Source: Gaeumannomyces sp. JS-464
Lineage: Eukaryota; Ascomycota; Sordariomycetes; Magnaporthales; Magnaporthaceae
Length of the DNA: 64,000 nt
Direction of reading: 5' to 3'
Assembly (NCBI GenBank): GCA_002197995.1
Contig: NGZR01000006.1
Span: 2,097,001 to 2,161,000 of the forward strand
Part shown: one piece after another, positions 1 to 13,129 of the stretch
Layout: each line of letters starts with the position of its first letter
How positions within the stretch are numbered: the first letter of the stretch is position 1
Notes under the pieces: model-generated
Seen by the model: only the letters and a program-made list of their open reading frames with translations
Told to the model about the DNA's origin: nothing
Database searches by the model: none
Program-made: the position numbers and the translations under genes

Positions 1-1747
1 GAGGACGGGATCGGAGACGACCTCTTGTGCCTTCCGCGCAGTCATTGTCGAGACGCTGTTTCGTTTTCCAGCCGCAGATCAGATCGAGAAGGAGCAAGGA
101 GCGATTGAGCAAAACGCCGACAGACGCACAGCTAGCGCCTTCTCGGTGACAGCCATGCCGCCGCCGCTGTTAGCCCACAATAAAGATAGATGTGTTTGCA
201 CACCGGGCACGTTGGTTGTCGGCAGGGGCCTGCCCCCAGCATCAAGCGTCCGCCCAGCAGAAAGCACTCAAGCTCGAGATCATGACCAGGATCACGTTGA
301 TGTCTCGATCTGGGTGGAACGGTGCTCATGTTTTGTGTAGGTACCTGGGCAGGCAGGATTTGCGATCGTATGTGGATATGCAATGATAATCGGGTATCTT
401 ACTAGGCTCCAGATAATTCCTGGCCGTCTCTTGATCGTTAGCCTGGTTTCGGGCTGGAGATAACAATATGAACAAGGCTAACTGATGAGACTACATGCCA
501 TGCGGGGAACTACACTTGTGTCCAGAGGACCAGCTGGCTGGGGGCAGACCGTGGTCACTTCGAGGGAATCACTCAATCCTCCAGACTGATAGGAACCGAC
601 GCAGCGGCATCTGAGGCATTTCACGAACCCCTAATAACAAGGCGAGATATACGGTGTCGCCCCCGCCGTGTGCAACCCGTTGACGTGGGAAGAACTCGAC
701 ATCAATCAACATGGCGATTAGCGCGCGACAAACAGCCTGCGAGCCCCTCCGATCATTGTGGGGGAGGACCCCACGCGTCACCTTTGTGTCCAAGGAGCCT
801 CATCACCAGGTGCTGGAGCATCGAAAAAGGGGGCAGCGGTTCGGCCAAGCGCGGGGCGGGAGGGGATGGAGATGGCGGGTGGCGCGGCTGGGCTCGGAAG
901 CTGCGCCCCACACTACGCCCACTCCCACCATACATCAAGGAAGGGGAGAAGCGGCAGATAAATGGGCAGAAAGGAGAGTCCGAAAGAGTTCGAAACCAAA
1001 ATCGTTCGGGGTCGGCTCTCACGTATAGTGCTCTCGGCGGATCCACTTCGTCAGGCTCTGTAGGTATTCTATTTCTCATCCATCCATGTGTCGGTTGCGT
1101 GGGGACACGTGATTTTGGTGCCCCCTCGTCGCCTCTCCGCCTTTCAATGGTGAAGGAGAGCTGAACGAATAGTAGGTTGCCGTCGGGTGCTTGCGCGCGA
1201 TGGCGCTCAGGCTGGGCGGTTAATTGGTTGGGCGGGAAGCGCTTTCAGCTGAGGAGCATGCATTGGTACCCTGTGGCGTTTCGCGAATGGCCCGGCCCGG
1301 CCCAAGTCATTCGCTGCTGACACCCAGCTGGATCCAAGGGCGGGCAGAGCTGGCCGACAGCACATTGAGTCGCGGGGGTTGCTCCGTCAACAACACAGCT
1401 GACCTGACGCCGCCGCCCGACGACCTGAAAACCACCAAGACGGGCATTTTGGATTGTCTCAAGAGGGCCTGTGAAGCCGCTCTGCTTGTTTCGTTTGAAT
1501 CGGCTGTGTTGGAAAGAACAGAAACATATTATCGCATTGTCAAGATCGGAACGGGTGCTGTTGCCTAACCACCTGTCGTCGCCTCGTATTTTGCACCCTT
1601 TTGTTTCTCTCGCTGTGACGTGTTGAGCCGGCCTGCTGGGGGTATCGCGAAAGCCAAGAGCGATAGTAAAGCAGGGCCCGAGCCGAGCCGCGGGTAGAAC
1701 AAACAACACACTAAACGGAAGAGAACGGCTTTATACCACCTCCCAAC
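1..1747. other. Intergenic region upstream of the nuclease gene
   Basis: I see no coding signal here. The open frames are short, overlap one another on both strands and show no family motif. The last few hundred bases are the presumed promoter and leader of the nuclease gene. Confidence 0.5.
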
Positions 1748-2872
1748 ATGCGCCTCCTCTCCGCCGGAACTCTGGGCCTGCTCGCCGCGCTGCTGCTGGG
1801 CGCGCGGGCCTGGGGCAGCCTGGGCCACATCACGGTCGCGTACGTCGCGCAGGACTTCGTGGCGCCCCCGACCGAGGCCTACCTCAAGGCGCTGCTGCGC
1901 AACGACACGGACTCGTACCTGGCCGGCGTGGCGACGTGGGCCGACAGCATCCGGTACACAAAGTGGGGCCACTTCACGGGCGTCTTCCACTTCATCGACG
2001 CCAAGGACTCGCCCCCGGCCTCGTGCGGCATCGACATGGAGCGCGACTGCAAGGCCGAGGGCTGCATCGTCACTGTATGTGGAAACTCGCTCCCCAACCC
2101 CCGAGAAGACGGAAAAAGTCGTATGAGCAAAAAAAAAAAAAAAAGCAAAGAGCCACGTGCTTACGTATAGGACGGACGGCCAAAAGGCCTTTGCAAACTA
2201 CACAGCACGCGCCCTGGCCGTGTCGTCGCTGCCGGCGTGGCAGCGCGCGCAGGCGGCCAAGTTCGTGGTGCACTTCGCCGGCGACGTGCACCAGCCGCTG
2301 CACGACGAGGACGTGGCGCGCGGCGGCAACGGCATCGACGTGCTCTGGGAGGGCAAGGAGCTGAACCTGCACCACGTCTGGGACAGCAGCATCGCCGAGA
2401 AGCTGCTGGGCGGCATGCGGCGCCGCAAGCCCTACGAGGCCGCCCGGTCCTGGGCCGCCAACCTGACGGCCGAGATCCGCGCCGGCAGGTTCGCGGCCGA
2501 GAGCAAGCGGTGGCTCGACGGCGTCGACGACGTGGCGGACGCCGAGGCCACGGTGCTGCGGTGGGCGAGGGAGGGGAATGCTTATGTGTGCTCGCATGGT
2601 GAGTTTTTTTTTTTTTTTTTTGGGATTTTTCTGATCCTTGTGTTTTTCCTTTCCGGTTGACTACCTACTGACAGGCGTTGGGTACAAACAAAAAAGTATT
2701 TTCTCCGCACGGCCCCAAAGACATCGTCGGCCAGGAGCTGAGCGGCGAGTATTACGAAAAGGCGGCACCCGTGATCGAGGTGCAGGTGGCCAGGGCCGGC
2801 TTCAGGCTGGCCCGGTGGCTGGACCTCATGGTCGCGAGCCTGCACGACTCGGGCGATGTTGGGGAGTTATAA
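1748..2872 (+). CDS. Secreted S1/P1-type zinc-dependent nuclease
   Basis: This is a single-strand-specific nuclease of the S1/P1 family, which cleaves RNA and single-stranded DNA and removes 3'-phosphates outside the cell. I read three exons, 1748–2074, 2187–2598 and 2697–2872, giving 304 residues, the normal family length. A signal peptide of about 21 residues ends ARA, so the mature protein starts with Trp22, the zinc-binding N-terminal Trp typical of the family. The other expected zinc ligands are present: His27, Asp66, His81, His138, Asp142, His148, His171 and Asp175. The chosen acceptors (2186, 2696) restore the family reading CIVT-AFANYTAR and VCSH-VFSPHGPKD; nearer AG sites put the frame out. 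Intron 1 holds a 14-A run and intron 2 a long T run. The gene has no close neighbours, so no operon-like context. I am confident of the family, less so of the two acceptors. Confidence 0.9.
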
Positions 2873-5800
2873 GTGAGCCCTGCAAGGGCCGTGAGGACAT
2901 TATAGCTCATAGTAGCCGCCGCGGCGGAGATGGGACGAACGGCGGGGACGAGACGACCAGGAACAGCAACTTTGCGCAAATAGAACCCGGATTTTTTTTT
3001 TTCACTTTCCTCTTCTTTTCTTGATTGAGATTGACTTCCCCGTCCTTTTTCGTCTCATCCCCATTCTCCAGCTCGCCTATCGCACGCGCGGGCGTGTTTG
3101 CCTCTCTCTTTCTCTCGCCCTTGCCAGCTGGGGCCGACCGCAACGTTTGGGGCGAGGTTCATGAGTCGAGCAGCCAGCCAGTGGGCGATTGTCGGGGCTC
3201 CAGGCCTCCTCGTCGGTGCACGTTCTGCTCAGGCGTCATATGTGCTTGCCTACTTGTCCCCACCCCGCGCGGATGCTGCCTAAACTGAATCGAGGAACCG
3301 TTGCAGCACAGCGTTTGCTAATGGGGCGGTGGGATGGATGGGTGTGGCTTTTTTTTCTCCGGGCTTAATTGCAGCATTTCCTGCCCGCCCACCTATGCAA
3401 ATTCTCTCGACCCGGATTTTCTAGACCACCATCGCTACACCTAAGATCTGCCCGTCGTGAAACTTGACTTTGATCATGATCACTGCCAATGTTTTTCATT
3501 GATCTTTTGACGACGGCACGGCGCAGGGTAGATCCGGCAGGATGCGAAAGTCACTGGATCGTCTCGGCCGTTCACGCCCAGTAATTCTTCTACAATCGAG
3601 TGTCTTGGGATCCCACGCCATGTTGGTCCAGCCACACCAATAAACCTCCCCGACACAAGCCGAACCAAGGCAGGAGGAAAAGCTGACGGGATCGCCAGAG
3701 AGGAAGGGCCTGTGGTTGGGCGCCTTGCTGGTTTTGAATCAAATCGAGGTTTGATGGTCGGGCCTGGGAGGCTCCAGTGCTGCTCCGTAGATTGGGTGTG
3801 GGCGTCTGACACGCAGATCGACCGGATCGAGCATCAGACGGAGGGAGGGCAGACAACCTCACCTCCAGCGACACGGCGGGCAACGCATCTGCCGTACACA
3901 AAACCCCACGCTTTTGCTTTTGTTATGCAACAAAGCGTAACCGTAGCAGATACAAACAAGGCCACGGCAGTTGTGGGATTTGAGAATACCACCGAAGCCG
4001 TCGGGTCATGCTGCAGGGTCCTTGCCTACTAGCGAGGACATGGGAAAATACCATCAGCCCTTGGATAGGTAGATACCAGCACTTGGACAGACGTGCCCAA
4101 GAAAGGTCTAGGCTAGGCAAGCTTGCTACCTGTGTCCCACCAGCAGACCCGGCCGTGATGCGCGCTATGTGCGTGACGCGATGTCATGTACTCCCTCTGT
4201 CTTGTAAACACGGCTTGGCGCAGAATGGGAAACACCATCACGGCGGGCCAAGCCGTTTCGCCCTGCGAAGAACTCTCAACGGAATGACTGGACTACATGG
4301 TTCTTTCCGTTTTTATCCCTCTTTCGTCGAAGCCTCGAGAAGAGAAGGTGGTTGGCAGCTGGGAAAGGAACGGGATGGAACCAACACTCGTGTCGACGAA
4401 ACTCCCCCATCCCCCCTACCACACCTGCATGCGCTGGAAGCGAGCTATGCTCTCTGCCTCGTGGCTGCATACGGCGTCCCTCGGTTCCAAGAGGCTGAGA
4501 AAAGCCCGAGTTGTCAAGAAGAAGAAACAGAAAGAAAAAAAATACAGGGCAGCCCGCCCGAGCGCTGGGACCTGGCAAGAATCCTTCCAGCAGAATCGGC
4601 CACACAAATCGTTCCAGGCAGGCAAGGAGCAGCCCGGGTGTACGTACGCACACACACTCACACACGCGCATTTTATTACGCACCAGAGAGTAATTACCGG
4701 CAACGGAAAGGCGCCTGCCACTCAATCTGCAAGAATCTCGCATGGGATTTTCCATGCGTGCACAAGATTGAGTGAGGCCCAGCAACCATTCCCGGCTCCT
4801 TGGAAAGCCACAACACGCGCCCTGGTTTCACCTCGCTCTCTGCTTACCCACCGCGAGCAGGGCACGTACTGTAGGGGTCGCCCATCCCTGGAAGGCCAAG
4901 GGGTCCCGCCATTCCAAGTGCCAAGAAATAGCTAAAAAGCTTATCGACATAGGGGCCCCCGTCGTGGGTGGGCCCGTGATGTGGGCGCTGGGCAAAAAGT
5001 CGTACGACTTTGCTCCTGGGACTTGCTCTCTCACGCCCCTTTTGCCGTGCTTTCCGGTCCGTGATTACCATGGATCCGGTCCCTCTTTTGCTTCTTTATT
5101 TTTATTTTCAGGTGGCGAACAATCATCTTGTCCACACGCCCCTCCCCCCCGGCCTCGTTTGTCCGTCGCCGCCTACCAAGGGCAAAGGCAAGGGGCAGGT
5201 GGGGGGAACAAGACTGGGATTCGATGGCTTTTGCTTTGAATTTTTCCGTGGGAGGTGGGTGATGGGATGGATGCCTCTCTTGTCTGTGATCCCAGCGACC
5301 AAAGGAGAGCGTATGCGGTGGTTTTTTTTTTTCTTTGTGGTGGGTGATGGAGAAGTTGGGATGGCACTTGGAGTCCCGGTTTAGTTCATCCAGTTTTTTT
5401 TCCCCCCAAGATCGAAAAGGAAAAACAGGGGAACGAACTCTATAGAAAACAAAACGGCTCGGGCCTTCTGGGCAATCGGCAAGCATTTCATATTTCTCTC
5501 ATCTCACACAAGAACCCCAGATGATTGAATCCACCTGCGTCCTGTACCGTCTTTCGTCCCTCCAGCGGGTTTAGCGGAACGCTAGCCCGCAGTGCGTGGG
5601 CGTTTTTCGGGGAGCGCCCTTGCAGCTCTGCGTGGGACAAGCCAAGCTGCAACACGTGCTGATGGGTGATCGGCCAACGAACCAGCACCAAACCAAACCG
5701 TCTCGCAAGCCCAACGTCATATGCTGGCAACGGTGGCCGGGGCTGCGGCATGAGGGGAGACCAGCTGCCTCCTTGTTGAGGCATCACACTACGAAATGTC

Positions 5801-8800
5801 CTTTGTGACTAACAAAGTTTGCTCTTGACGGTGCTAACCAGCTGACGATCCCTTGTTTCGTGAAATGAAAGGAGCGGTTGGCGCACGTTGGCATTGTGGA
5901 GCTCGAGGAGGCGGCACAAGTTCATTTTGCTTGTTGCTTTTTCCAGCAACCAGCTTTCCAGCTTCCCGCAGGGGAAAGAGGCTCAAGCGGTGGCTGCTTG
6001 CTTCGGCAGGCTCCGTGGTCAGCACTGGTGGGGGGACAAGGGTGGGGCTCATCTACCTGGACCTCACATCCCGCACCTCCATGTCTCAAGCTGGAGAGTC
6101 TCAAACACGCCCACTTTGGATTCCCAGCAGGGAGGATTGAGCGAGCGGCAAGGGGTGGGTGACGGTGGCGGCCTACGACGACGCTCAGCAAAATCTTTGT
6201 ATCAACGGCTTGTGCGTGTGGCAAACAGCCTGGCCACAGCGCGTTATCGTGTAGCAGCCTTTCGGACTCTTCCGGAGCTTTTTGTCGACGGGAATAACGA
6301 GCGGGTGTTTGGCGCCCCACCCAGGCGCTTGCAGCCTCTCGCGGCTCCAGCTTTCAGAAGAGCCTGCTCGCGTGCAGCTTGATGCTACCCTGACTTGCGC
6401 CGCGGCGTACTATTACATCAAATGTAGGCTTGTTCTTCGCACAAAAACCAATACGCTATGAGCACCAATATTGCAGGTGCAGTCGCGTTTTCAGGCATCA
6501 ACAGTGCAGCCCAGAGGCTCCATCCAGCGCGGGGGTTGCAGCCGCGAAAAATCCACCCAGCAAAGAGCCCGTCCGGCCCACTGGACGAGCGCTGTGGCCT
6601 CGGGCAACAGCGAGCACGCTTCAGGGTCGCAGCCAGAGCGGAAGTCGGCGCCGCGTATCTGATACAAGCTTATCCAACATTAAATGTTTAAATCTCGCGC
6701 GCAACGGCCCAGTCCCAGCAGGGGGCCGGGGTCTTGATGTCGACTGCCCGGACAAGGGACCGACGTGCAATCTGAAATGCTGCCAATGCTGGGCTGGTAG
6801 CAGGCCCAGAGGCTCCTCGTCGCCTTTGCACGTTTCCGGCCAACTGATCCGCGAAACAACCTTTTTCATCTCATCCGAACCTCCTGCCTCCCTGGCCCGC
6901 CGAGCAAGTACCGGTTCTTCTGCCCTGGCCAGTGTCTGGATGGAGCACGCCCGTGCCCGGGGAACGTCATCAAGAACAAACTGTAGCGACCAGGGAAAGA
7001 GCGAAAGATAACAAGTAACGTCGCGGCTTATTGCAAGTCTTGTTTGCACGGCGACGGCCAACTCATGCACGCCTCCCGCCAGTCCCACGCTGGCTGATCT
7101 GCCCTGCCATAGCAATCAAGAGGGCACATCACTTGTCAATCGTGAGCGACTGTTTGTCCGGCCGTGTCTCTGCCCTCTCTTCCCGTGTTCTTGTCCTGTC
7201 TTGGGCAGCTCGTTGATTGCCTGGATTATCGCGATCTGCGCAAGGGGAGCGGGGAACGAAACCGTCTGTTCAGTGCCTGGAAACACCAAGTCTGTCGCAT
7301 GAGAAGGGCGGATTGCGAATCCCGATTGAGAACAAAGGGAATCCGACGCGGCTCTGGTGTCTTTTGGTGCGGGCGCGTGCTGGGAAAAGGCCTCACCAGC
7401 CGGCGTCGCGCATCCATTCGCTGTCGGGCGCTGCTTTTCCCTGCGCTCGCCGTGTCACAGGGCCGGCGATGGTCAGCCAGGGACCGCCCGCGATTTCTTT
7501 TTTCGTGTCCCCTCTCTTTGAGAGCGCGCGCGAACAGCACGGGCGCCGCGCTTAAGGGCCTTGTCGTCTCGCTGTGCTTCATCAGCGGCCGGGATGATCG
7601 AGTTCGAAACCCGGGTCGCCTGAAAGCGTCCGGGACCTCTGCTGCCATTGGCCGAAAATTAGGTTGGCGGAGCGGGGACAGGGGACTGAACAGGGGTTTG
7701 TGTATGGGTTCGGTCAAAATCTCTAACATTGGAAGCCGCATCAACGACTGCGCACAAGAGACAAGGAAAAAAAAAAAAGAAAAAAAAAAAAAAAAGAAAA
7801 AAAAAGGCCTGAGGCAGCAGCAGCACCAGCCAGCTTGATGAACCGGAGAAACGGCAACCAACCGATCGGATTCTTCCAGCTCGACTGGAGTCCGCCCACA
7901 CAAGCCTGGGATGGCGGCAGCAACATCAGACCGCGCCGCCCTCCCCCACAATGGACACCAAGGGCAAGCGAACAATCGCATCGAGGCCACGTAATTCGCG
8001 TGCAACCTGAAAACTGGACCACTGGGAGGCTCGGATATCTCGGCTAGGCGTTGTCGACTGCAGGTACCTAATGGTACAGTACGAATTGAGGCAACTCTGG
8101 TCGCTGATCGGCAGGCACGCAGCCAGCAGCCACCCGCCGCCGTTTGGAACGCCTAGCGCTGCAACGCCGTGTGCTGGATTTCCGGGTCAGCTTTGCTTTG
8201 CTTCTTCCTCGCCCGATGAGCTCGCAAAAAAAAAAACATCCGAAGCGTGCAAAACCGCTCCCGAATCCTTGCGCAGCTCACGCTCTTCTGTCCTCCAATG
8301 TCCTGCCGACCCTTGCGTCGCCAGGCCAATCCTTTCCCTTCCGCCAAACCGTCCGTCCACCGCCAGGGCGACGCCAGTCCCCGGGTTTGAGGCTCACGTT
8401 TCTGGCCCTCCCACCCACACCCCCCCTCCTCCCGCTGTCGTCCATCCCATGGTGCCCGCATGCCCACCCACACACCCACCCCACCTCCTCGCTAGCAGCC
8501 ACCCATCCGGCCCTCGGCCCTGGCTGGCCCTCCCCCATCGTCATCCCTCTCTCTCTCCCCTTGGTGCCGCATGTTTTGGGATCGTGGAGACCCACGGCGC
8601 CGCGTCTCCGAGCTGGAAATCCGTCCGGTGTTTGAGCAGCACTCACACCCCCCCCTGCCGGCAGGGGCCCCCATGAGAATAGACCCAATGGCTCCCACCT
8701 CGGTTGATGCAAGCCGTCCTGGTCGCCGAAAGCTTGGCGGGATGGGGGGGCTCGAAACGGCGAGTCTCGATATAAAGAACTTTGGCTTGGCCTCTCCATA

Positions 8801-9192
8801 GCTATTTGACCTGTCCGTCCCTACTTTTTTAACCTCGTCCTCCTTTTCTTATTCTCACCATTCATTTCCCCTCCCCTTTATTTTTTCCCCGTTGGCCGTG
8901 CTGGTTTGACGTTTTCCATTCATTCGTTCCTTTTCGGGAGGATCAAAGACACCCTCTTATTCCACCCAGTACTATTATTATACACAGCTTGCTGTGAACG
9001 CTCCTTTTCATAACGGTCTGGTACCAGCTTCAACTTCCGCGTGGTTTTTTCTTGAAAGCAGTCCCAATCCCCGTCCTACTTAGCCCGACCTCGACGGTTG
9101 CCGGAAACTCGAGATTCGACGATTAATTCAGAGCCGAGCTCCACACACGTATACACACACTCTCTCGCACATACAAACACACGCCGCCCAAG
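2873..9192. other. Long intergenic region without recognisable genes
   Basis: About 6.3 kb lie between the nuclease and the secreted Asn/Gly-repeat gene. Open frames reach 260 codons (for example 4008–4775 plus, 7226–8005 minus) but overlap on opposite strands, run through poly-A/T tracts and match no family I know. Pyrimidine-rich DNA at about 8800–8990 and CA/CT-rich DNA just before 9193 look like promoter and leader of the next gene. An unrecognised small gene with introns cannot be excluded. Confidence 0.45.
7767..7805. repeat. A-rich simple repeat
   Basis: 39 bases that are all A except for two single G interruptions. It lies in intergenic DNA and creates spurious Lys- or Phe-rich open frames on the two strands. 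Confidence 0.9.
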
Positions 9193-10589
9193 ATGTTGAT
9201 GAAGTCTGCCTTGATGGGCCTTGTTGGCCTAGCGGTCATTGCCGAGGCTAGCGTCGTGTCGTTCATACCGCACTCGGGCCGGCTGGTGGCCAGGCAGAAC
9301 CGGGGAGGCCGAGGCGGCGGCGGCGGCGGCCAGAACAACGGAGGAAAGAACAACAATGGAGGAAACAACAACAACAACGGTGGAAACAACAACAATGGTG
9401 GCCAGGGTCAGGGCGCCAACTGCTTGAACGCCAATGTCATCCAGGCTGCCAGCGCCTCGACAGGTCAGAACGGTCAGGTTGAGGCGGGCCAGGTCGAGTC
9501 TGCCACGTAAGCGGCCCCTGATATAGATCCTGGCGAACGGGGTGGGACATTAAGCTAACAGGCAAATTCAGCGACGCCAACAACTTCATCAACTTCTGCC
9601 AGGGCAAGACCATCACCAACGGCAAGCAGAACCGGGGCGGCTCTTGCAACGGTATCGGTAAGTTTTGACTCCCCGATCGAGTCTACAGAAGGTGAATGCC
9701 ACTGACATACAGCGCACAGTGATGGGCGAAATCCCCGCGGCCAACCGCATGGTGTCGACTGTTATCCTCAACCCCAAGAACGGCGACAACCTGCAGGCCG
9801 GCCAGAGCTTCAACATCCAGGTCCGGATCGCCAACATGCAGCTGGGCGCCTTCACAAACGCCCAGGCCACCTACTACTCGGCTCCTCAGGCCCTGCAGGG
9901 TGGCCAGATTGTAGGCCACACCCACGTGACCGTCCAGAATCTCGGTGGCTCCCTCAACCCCACGAACCCGCTCAACGCCGAGCAGTTCGTCTTCTTCAAG
10001 GGCATCAACGACAATGGCAACGGCCAGGGCACGCTCGAGACCCCTGTTGACGGTGGCCTGCCCAACGGAAACTACCGCCTCTGCACCATGGCTGGTGCGT
10101 CCAACCACCAGCCCGTTCTGATGCCCGTCGCCCAGCGTGGTGCCCAGGACGACTGCATCCGCTTCACTGTTGGCGGCAATGGCGGCGGCAACAACAACCG
10201 GCGGAAACAACAATAACAACGGCGGTGGCAACAACAACAACGGCGGTGGCAACAACAACAACGGTGGTGGCCAAAACAACGGCGGAAACAACCAGGGCGG
10301 CGGCGGTGGCAACCGCAACAACGGCCGCAACAACAACGGAGGCGGTGGTGGCGGCGGCGCCAGCGCTCAAGCCATCGGCGGTGCTGCTCCAGCCATTGAG
10401 AACAGCGGCGACCAGGCCCGGCCTTTCCGCGTTCAGGGCGACACCTTCACGGACCGCGCCGAGGCTCTGAAGCGCGCGTGCGCCATTCAAAACAACGCCT
10501 GCAGCGACGCCGTCAACAGAGGCCAGGCTCAGGGCAAGACTCTGCAAGACTGCACTACCCAAGAGGCGGCCTGCAACGCCAGCGGTTAA
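9193..10589 (+). CDS. Secreted Asn/Gly-repeat protein with an Egh16/Gas-like core; frame break at about 10200
   Basis: Exons are 9193–9506, 9572–9657 and 9720 onward. The start codon opens a signal peptide (about 19 residues), followed by an RLVARQ processing-type region and an NNGG-repeat linker. The core runs from about residue 70 and includes GHTHVTVQ, FFKGIN, NHQPVLMPVAQ and DDCIRFTV. This resembles the GEgh16/Gas1–Gas2 group of appressorium-associated fungal secreted proteins, and related proteins are often misnamed 'ribosomal protein S17'; both points are from memory. As written, the frame stops at 10216. Removing the effect of one extra base in the AACCGG context at about 10200 lets the NNGG repeats continue smoothly into a Cys-containing C-terminal domain ending at 10589 (FRVQGDTF, ACAIQNNACSDAVNRG). 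I therefore give the gene as ending at 10589. No GT–AG intron explains the switch. The molecular function is unknown. Confidence 0.75.
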
Positions 10590-13116
10590 ACCCCCCGCCT
10601 CTTGCGTACTTGATGCCTCTCCTTTCTCACCACTGCCAGACACCGAGCCGTGGTTTCCATGTTGCCCTCCACCCCGCAACCGGAGCTCTGCAACCCGCTA
10701 CACCCCTCACCTATTCTCGCTGAAAAGGGGGGGTGGGCCCGTGCACGAGGGAAGAGAGAACTGAACAAGAAAGATTTTTCCACCCTGGCGACCTGGAGGA
10801 AATGTTGGACTCGGGCTCGATTCCTGGGGCGGCGGAACAGGGGGCGGCCGATACCCTTTTTTGACAGTACCTGTCCAAAGAGTGCCGTCCCCGGCCTATC
10901 ACCCACCTCCCCAGGAAAGCTCCTTGACGCCAGGGTTTTTTTTCTTCTATCTTTTCCTCGTTGCCTCCGTACATGGATTTTGTCAAGCCGGTGTTCAGAG
11001 CTCTGTCAGCATTCCTTCCCATGATTGTTTCCCAATTTTCTCTCTTCTTCCATCACCCGGTGTGGGTTGTCGGGACCTTTTTTTTTTTTCTCTCTTCGGC
11101 TGGGGTTTGTGTGTTTGTGCGTCTACTTTGTCGTACTTTTCGCCGCAAGACCAAGAAAAAACCACGACCGCTTCTATATACCACGTCCCATCCTACCACT
11201 GTGGCTGCTGTTTCATTTTTTTTTATTGCTGCTTAATGAGCAAGTTTCAACTTGTTGTGATCACTCGCTGTTTATCGTTGGGAGGAAGATGCTTCTTTTT
11301 TTGCTGGAGGGGAGGGGTGGAGGGCACGGCATAGAAACAGTCTGGCGGTACCACCTATTCCTTTTCCTAGTTGTATTAAGTGGTTATCTAGTAGACGAAG
11401 AGGACGGACCAAAGAAATTCTATGTTTATTTTTTCTACTTGTTATTTTTCGCCTGCCCGCGCACGTCTAGTCTGGATGTCATTGGCCCTTTTGTCACTGC
11501 TAGGATCTCCCAAGTGGTGCCCTGTCCTCCGTCTTGTTCAGCTCCTCCTTAGGTGCCGAGTCTGGCGTCCTGTTCGGAGTTTTGCAGTGCCGCCCAGGGG
11601 AAAACGTGCAACCTCGCTGAGATCTAGGCACACAGCTGACCTCGAAGTCCGAAACAATGCGGGCGCACGCAGGTTTCCATGCGCACTTTTTCAGCTGGAT
11701 GCAGCTAAGCTGGCGATGCTATCGCCTCGGGCAGCGCAAGGAAGGACGGAGCACGGACCGAAAAGTACCACTCCTCCCCCATTTGCCGTAGCCCCGAAGC
11801 GAGCGAACGTTTAAGTCGAAACCTGCCAAGCGGTCGGGTCGCTGGGCCAAATGATCTGCCTCGGAGCGTGTCTCAGGAGCTCGTCCCCCCTGCTTGGCCG
11901 GCCTTCCACAGCCAAGACGGTAGCTCGGAAAGCTGTGCCTCGTCCAAAAAAAAAAAAAAAAAAAAAGATTCGTGTATGGATGTACATGTGTATGTAGTGT
12001 GCCTGCTCCCCTGCGGTTTCTGATGTCGAGCAAATATACTTTTTTAACTATAAGTTTATTATTACGTTGAGAGGGTCCCCACCATCTCGTCATCAAGCCC
12101 AGACACGCACGGCCGTGCCTCCCCCCTGCCACGAACGCGGGTTCAGCCTGGGCCGAGCAAGGGCTGGCATGTCCCAGGGGAAGAGTTGACAGAGGTAGAC
12201 GAGCCTTGCGAGGTCAGATAGAGAGCCGCGATTGCGAAGGTGGGTGGGTTTGATGGGATGGTGGATAAGGGGCGGCGAAGAATTTTGTCTTTGTTTTTTT
12301 TTCTCTTTACTCCCCCCTTTTAGACCAACTACCCGGGTATGCACAGCCTTCCATTTCGGATTGAGCCGAGAAAATCCAGATGTTCAACTTGGACGCCTTT
12401 GGGCCGGCCGCTCAACGGGTAGATCCAGAGCGCATCGTTCTGTTGAGCCAGCGATTGCCCCGTTCGGGGGGTAAATCGAGGAAGAAAAGTCCAGGCGTGG
12501 AGGAGAGACAAGTGCTGCTGATCCGAACATCCCACAGCGTCATGTTCCGAGGATCAATACTTGGGTATTATGACCTGGTTCGTATAGCTGGCGATTTGGA
12601 AGAATAGACGCAGGTGAGCAAGCAGCCAGCCTTGATCTTTTAATCTCACACCCACCCGCCCAGCCATTCCCGGTCTCGGCACGCGCCAGGTCCGTCATGC
12701 GCCGCAAACCAGGTTTCCCCTCGTAGCTCCAAACCGGGCACAATTCAGCGGCCTGTCCAAAAAGAGAGCTCACCACGGCCCGTCAAGACGAACGTCAAGG
12801 GCGTTAATCCCGCGGCTCGCTGGCCCAATCAAGTTTCCCATGAAGAATTATGCCCGCCTGATTTATTTGCAGGCCACGGACTCGGTTCGCTTCTTAGACC
12901 GACATCGAGAATATCCTGTCCGAGGCTAGAACCAAAGATCGGCAATGGGCATACTGCAGCTGTGTCTCTTTGCCCAACGCATTGGGCGGTGGCAGTGAGA
13001 TGCCCCGTCAAGGTCTCTCGGCCCTTTGCTAACGCCGCCGCTGGGAACTCCTCTTTTCCCCTCAGGTAGGTGCATATCTACCCTTCACCCTTTCCCGTCC
13101 ATATCCATAACCGTCA
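10590..13116. other. Intergenic region, no gene seen
   Basis: The first few hundred bases are the presumed 3' untranslated region. The largest open frame (11025–11552 plus) is Phe/Leu-rich because it reads T-rich DNA. A run of 21 A's lies at 11946–11966. I found no conserved motif on either strand. Confidence 0.5.
11946..11966. repeat. Poly-A tract (21 A)
   Basis: Uninterrupted run of 21 A's in intergenic DNA. Confidence 0.95.
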
Positions 13117-13129
13117 ATCACGTCACCAT

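Noticed and set aside
7226..8005. 259-codon minus-strand open frame
   Set aside because: It includes a Phe run from a poly-A tract on the other strand and has no recognisable domain.
11025..11552. Hydrophobic 175-codon frame that looks like a membrane protein
   Set aside because: The hydrophobicity comes from T-rich DNA (Phe/Leu codons) in a 3' region. No ATG-based gene structure was seen.
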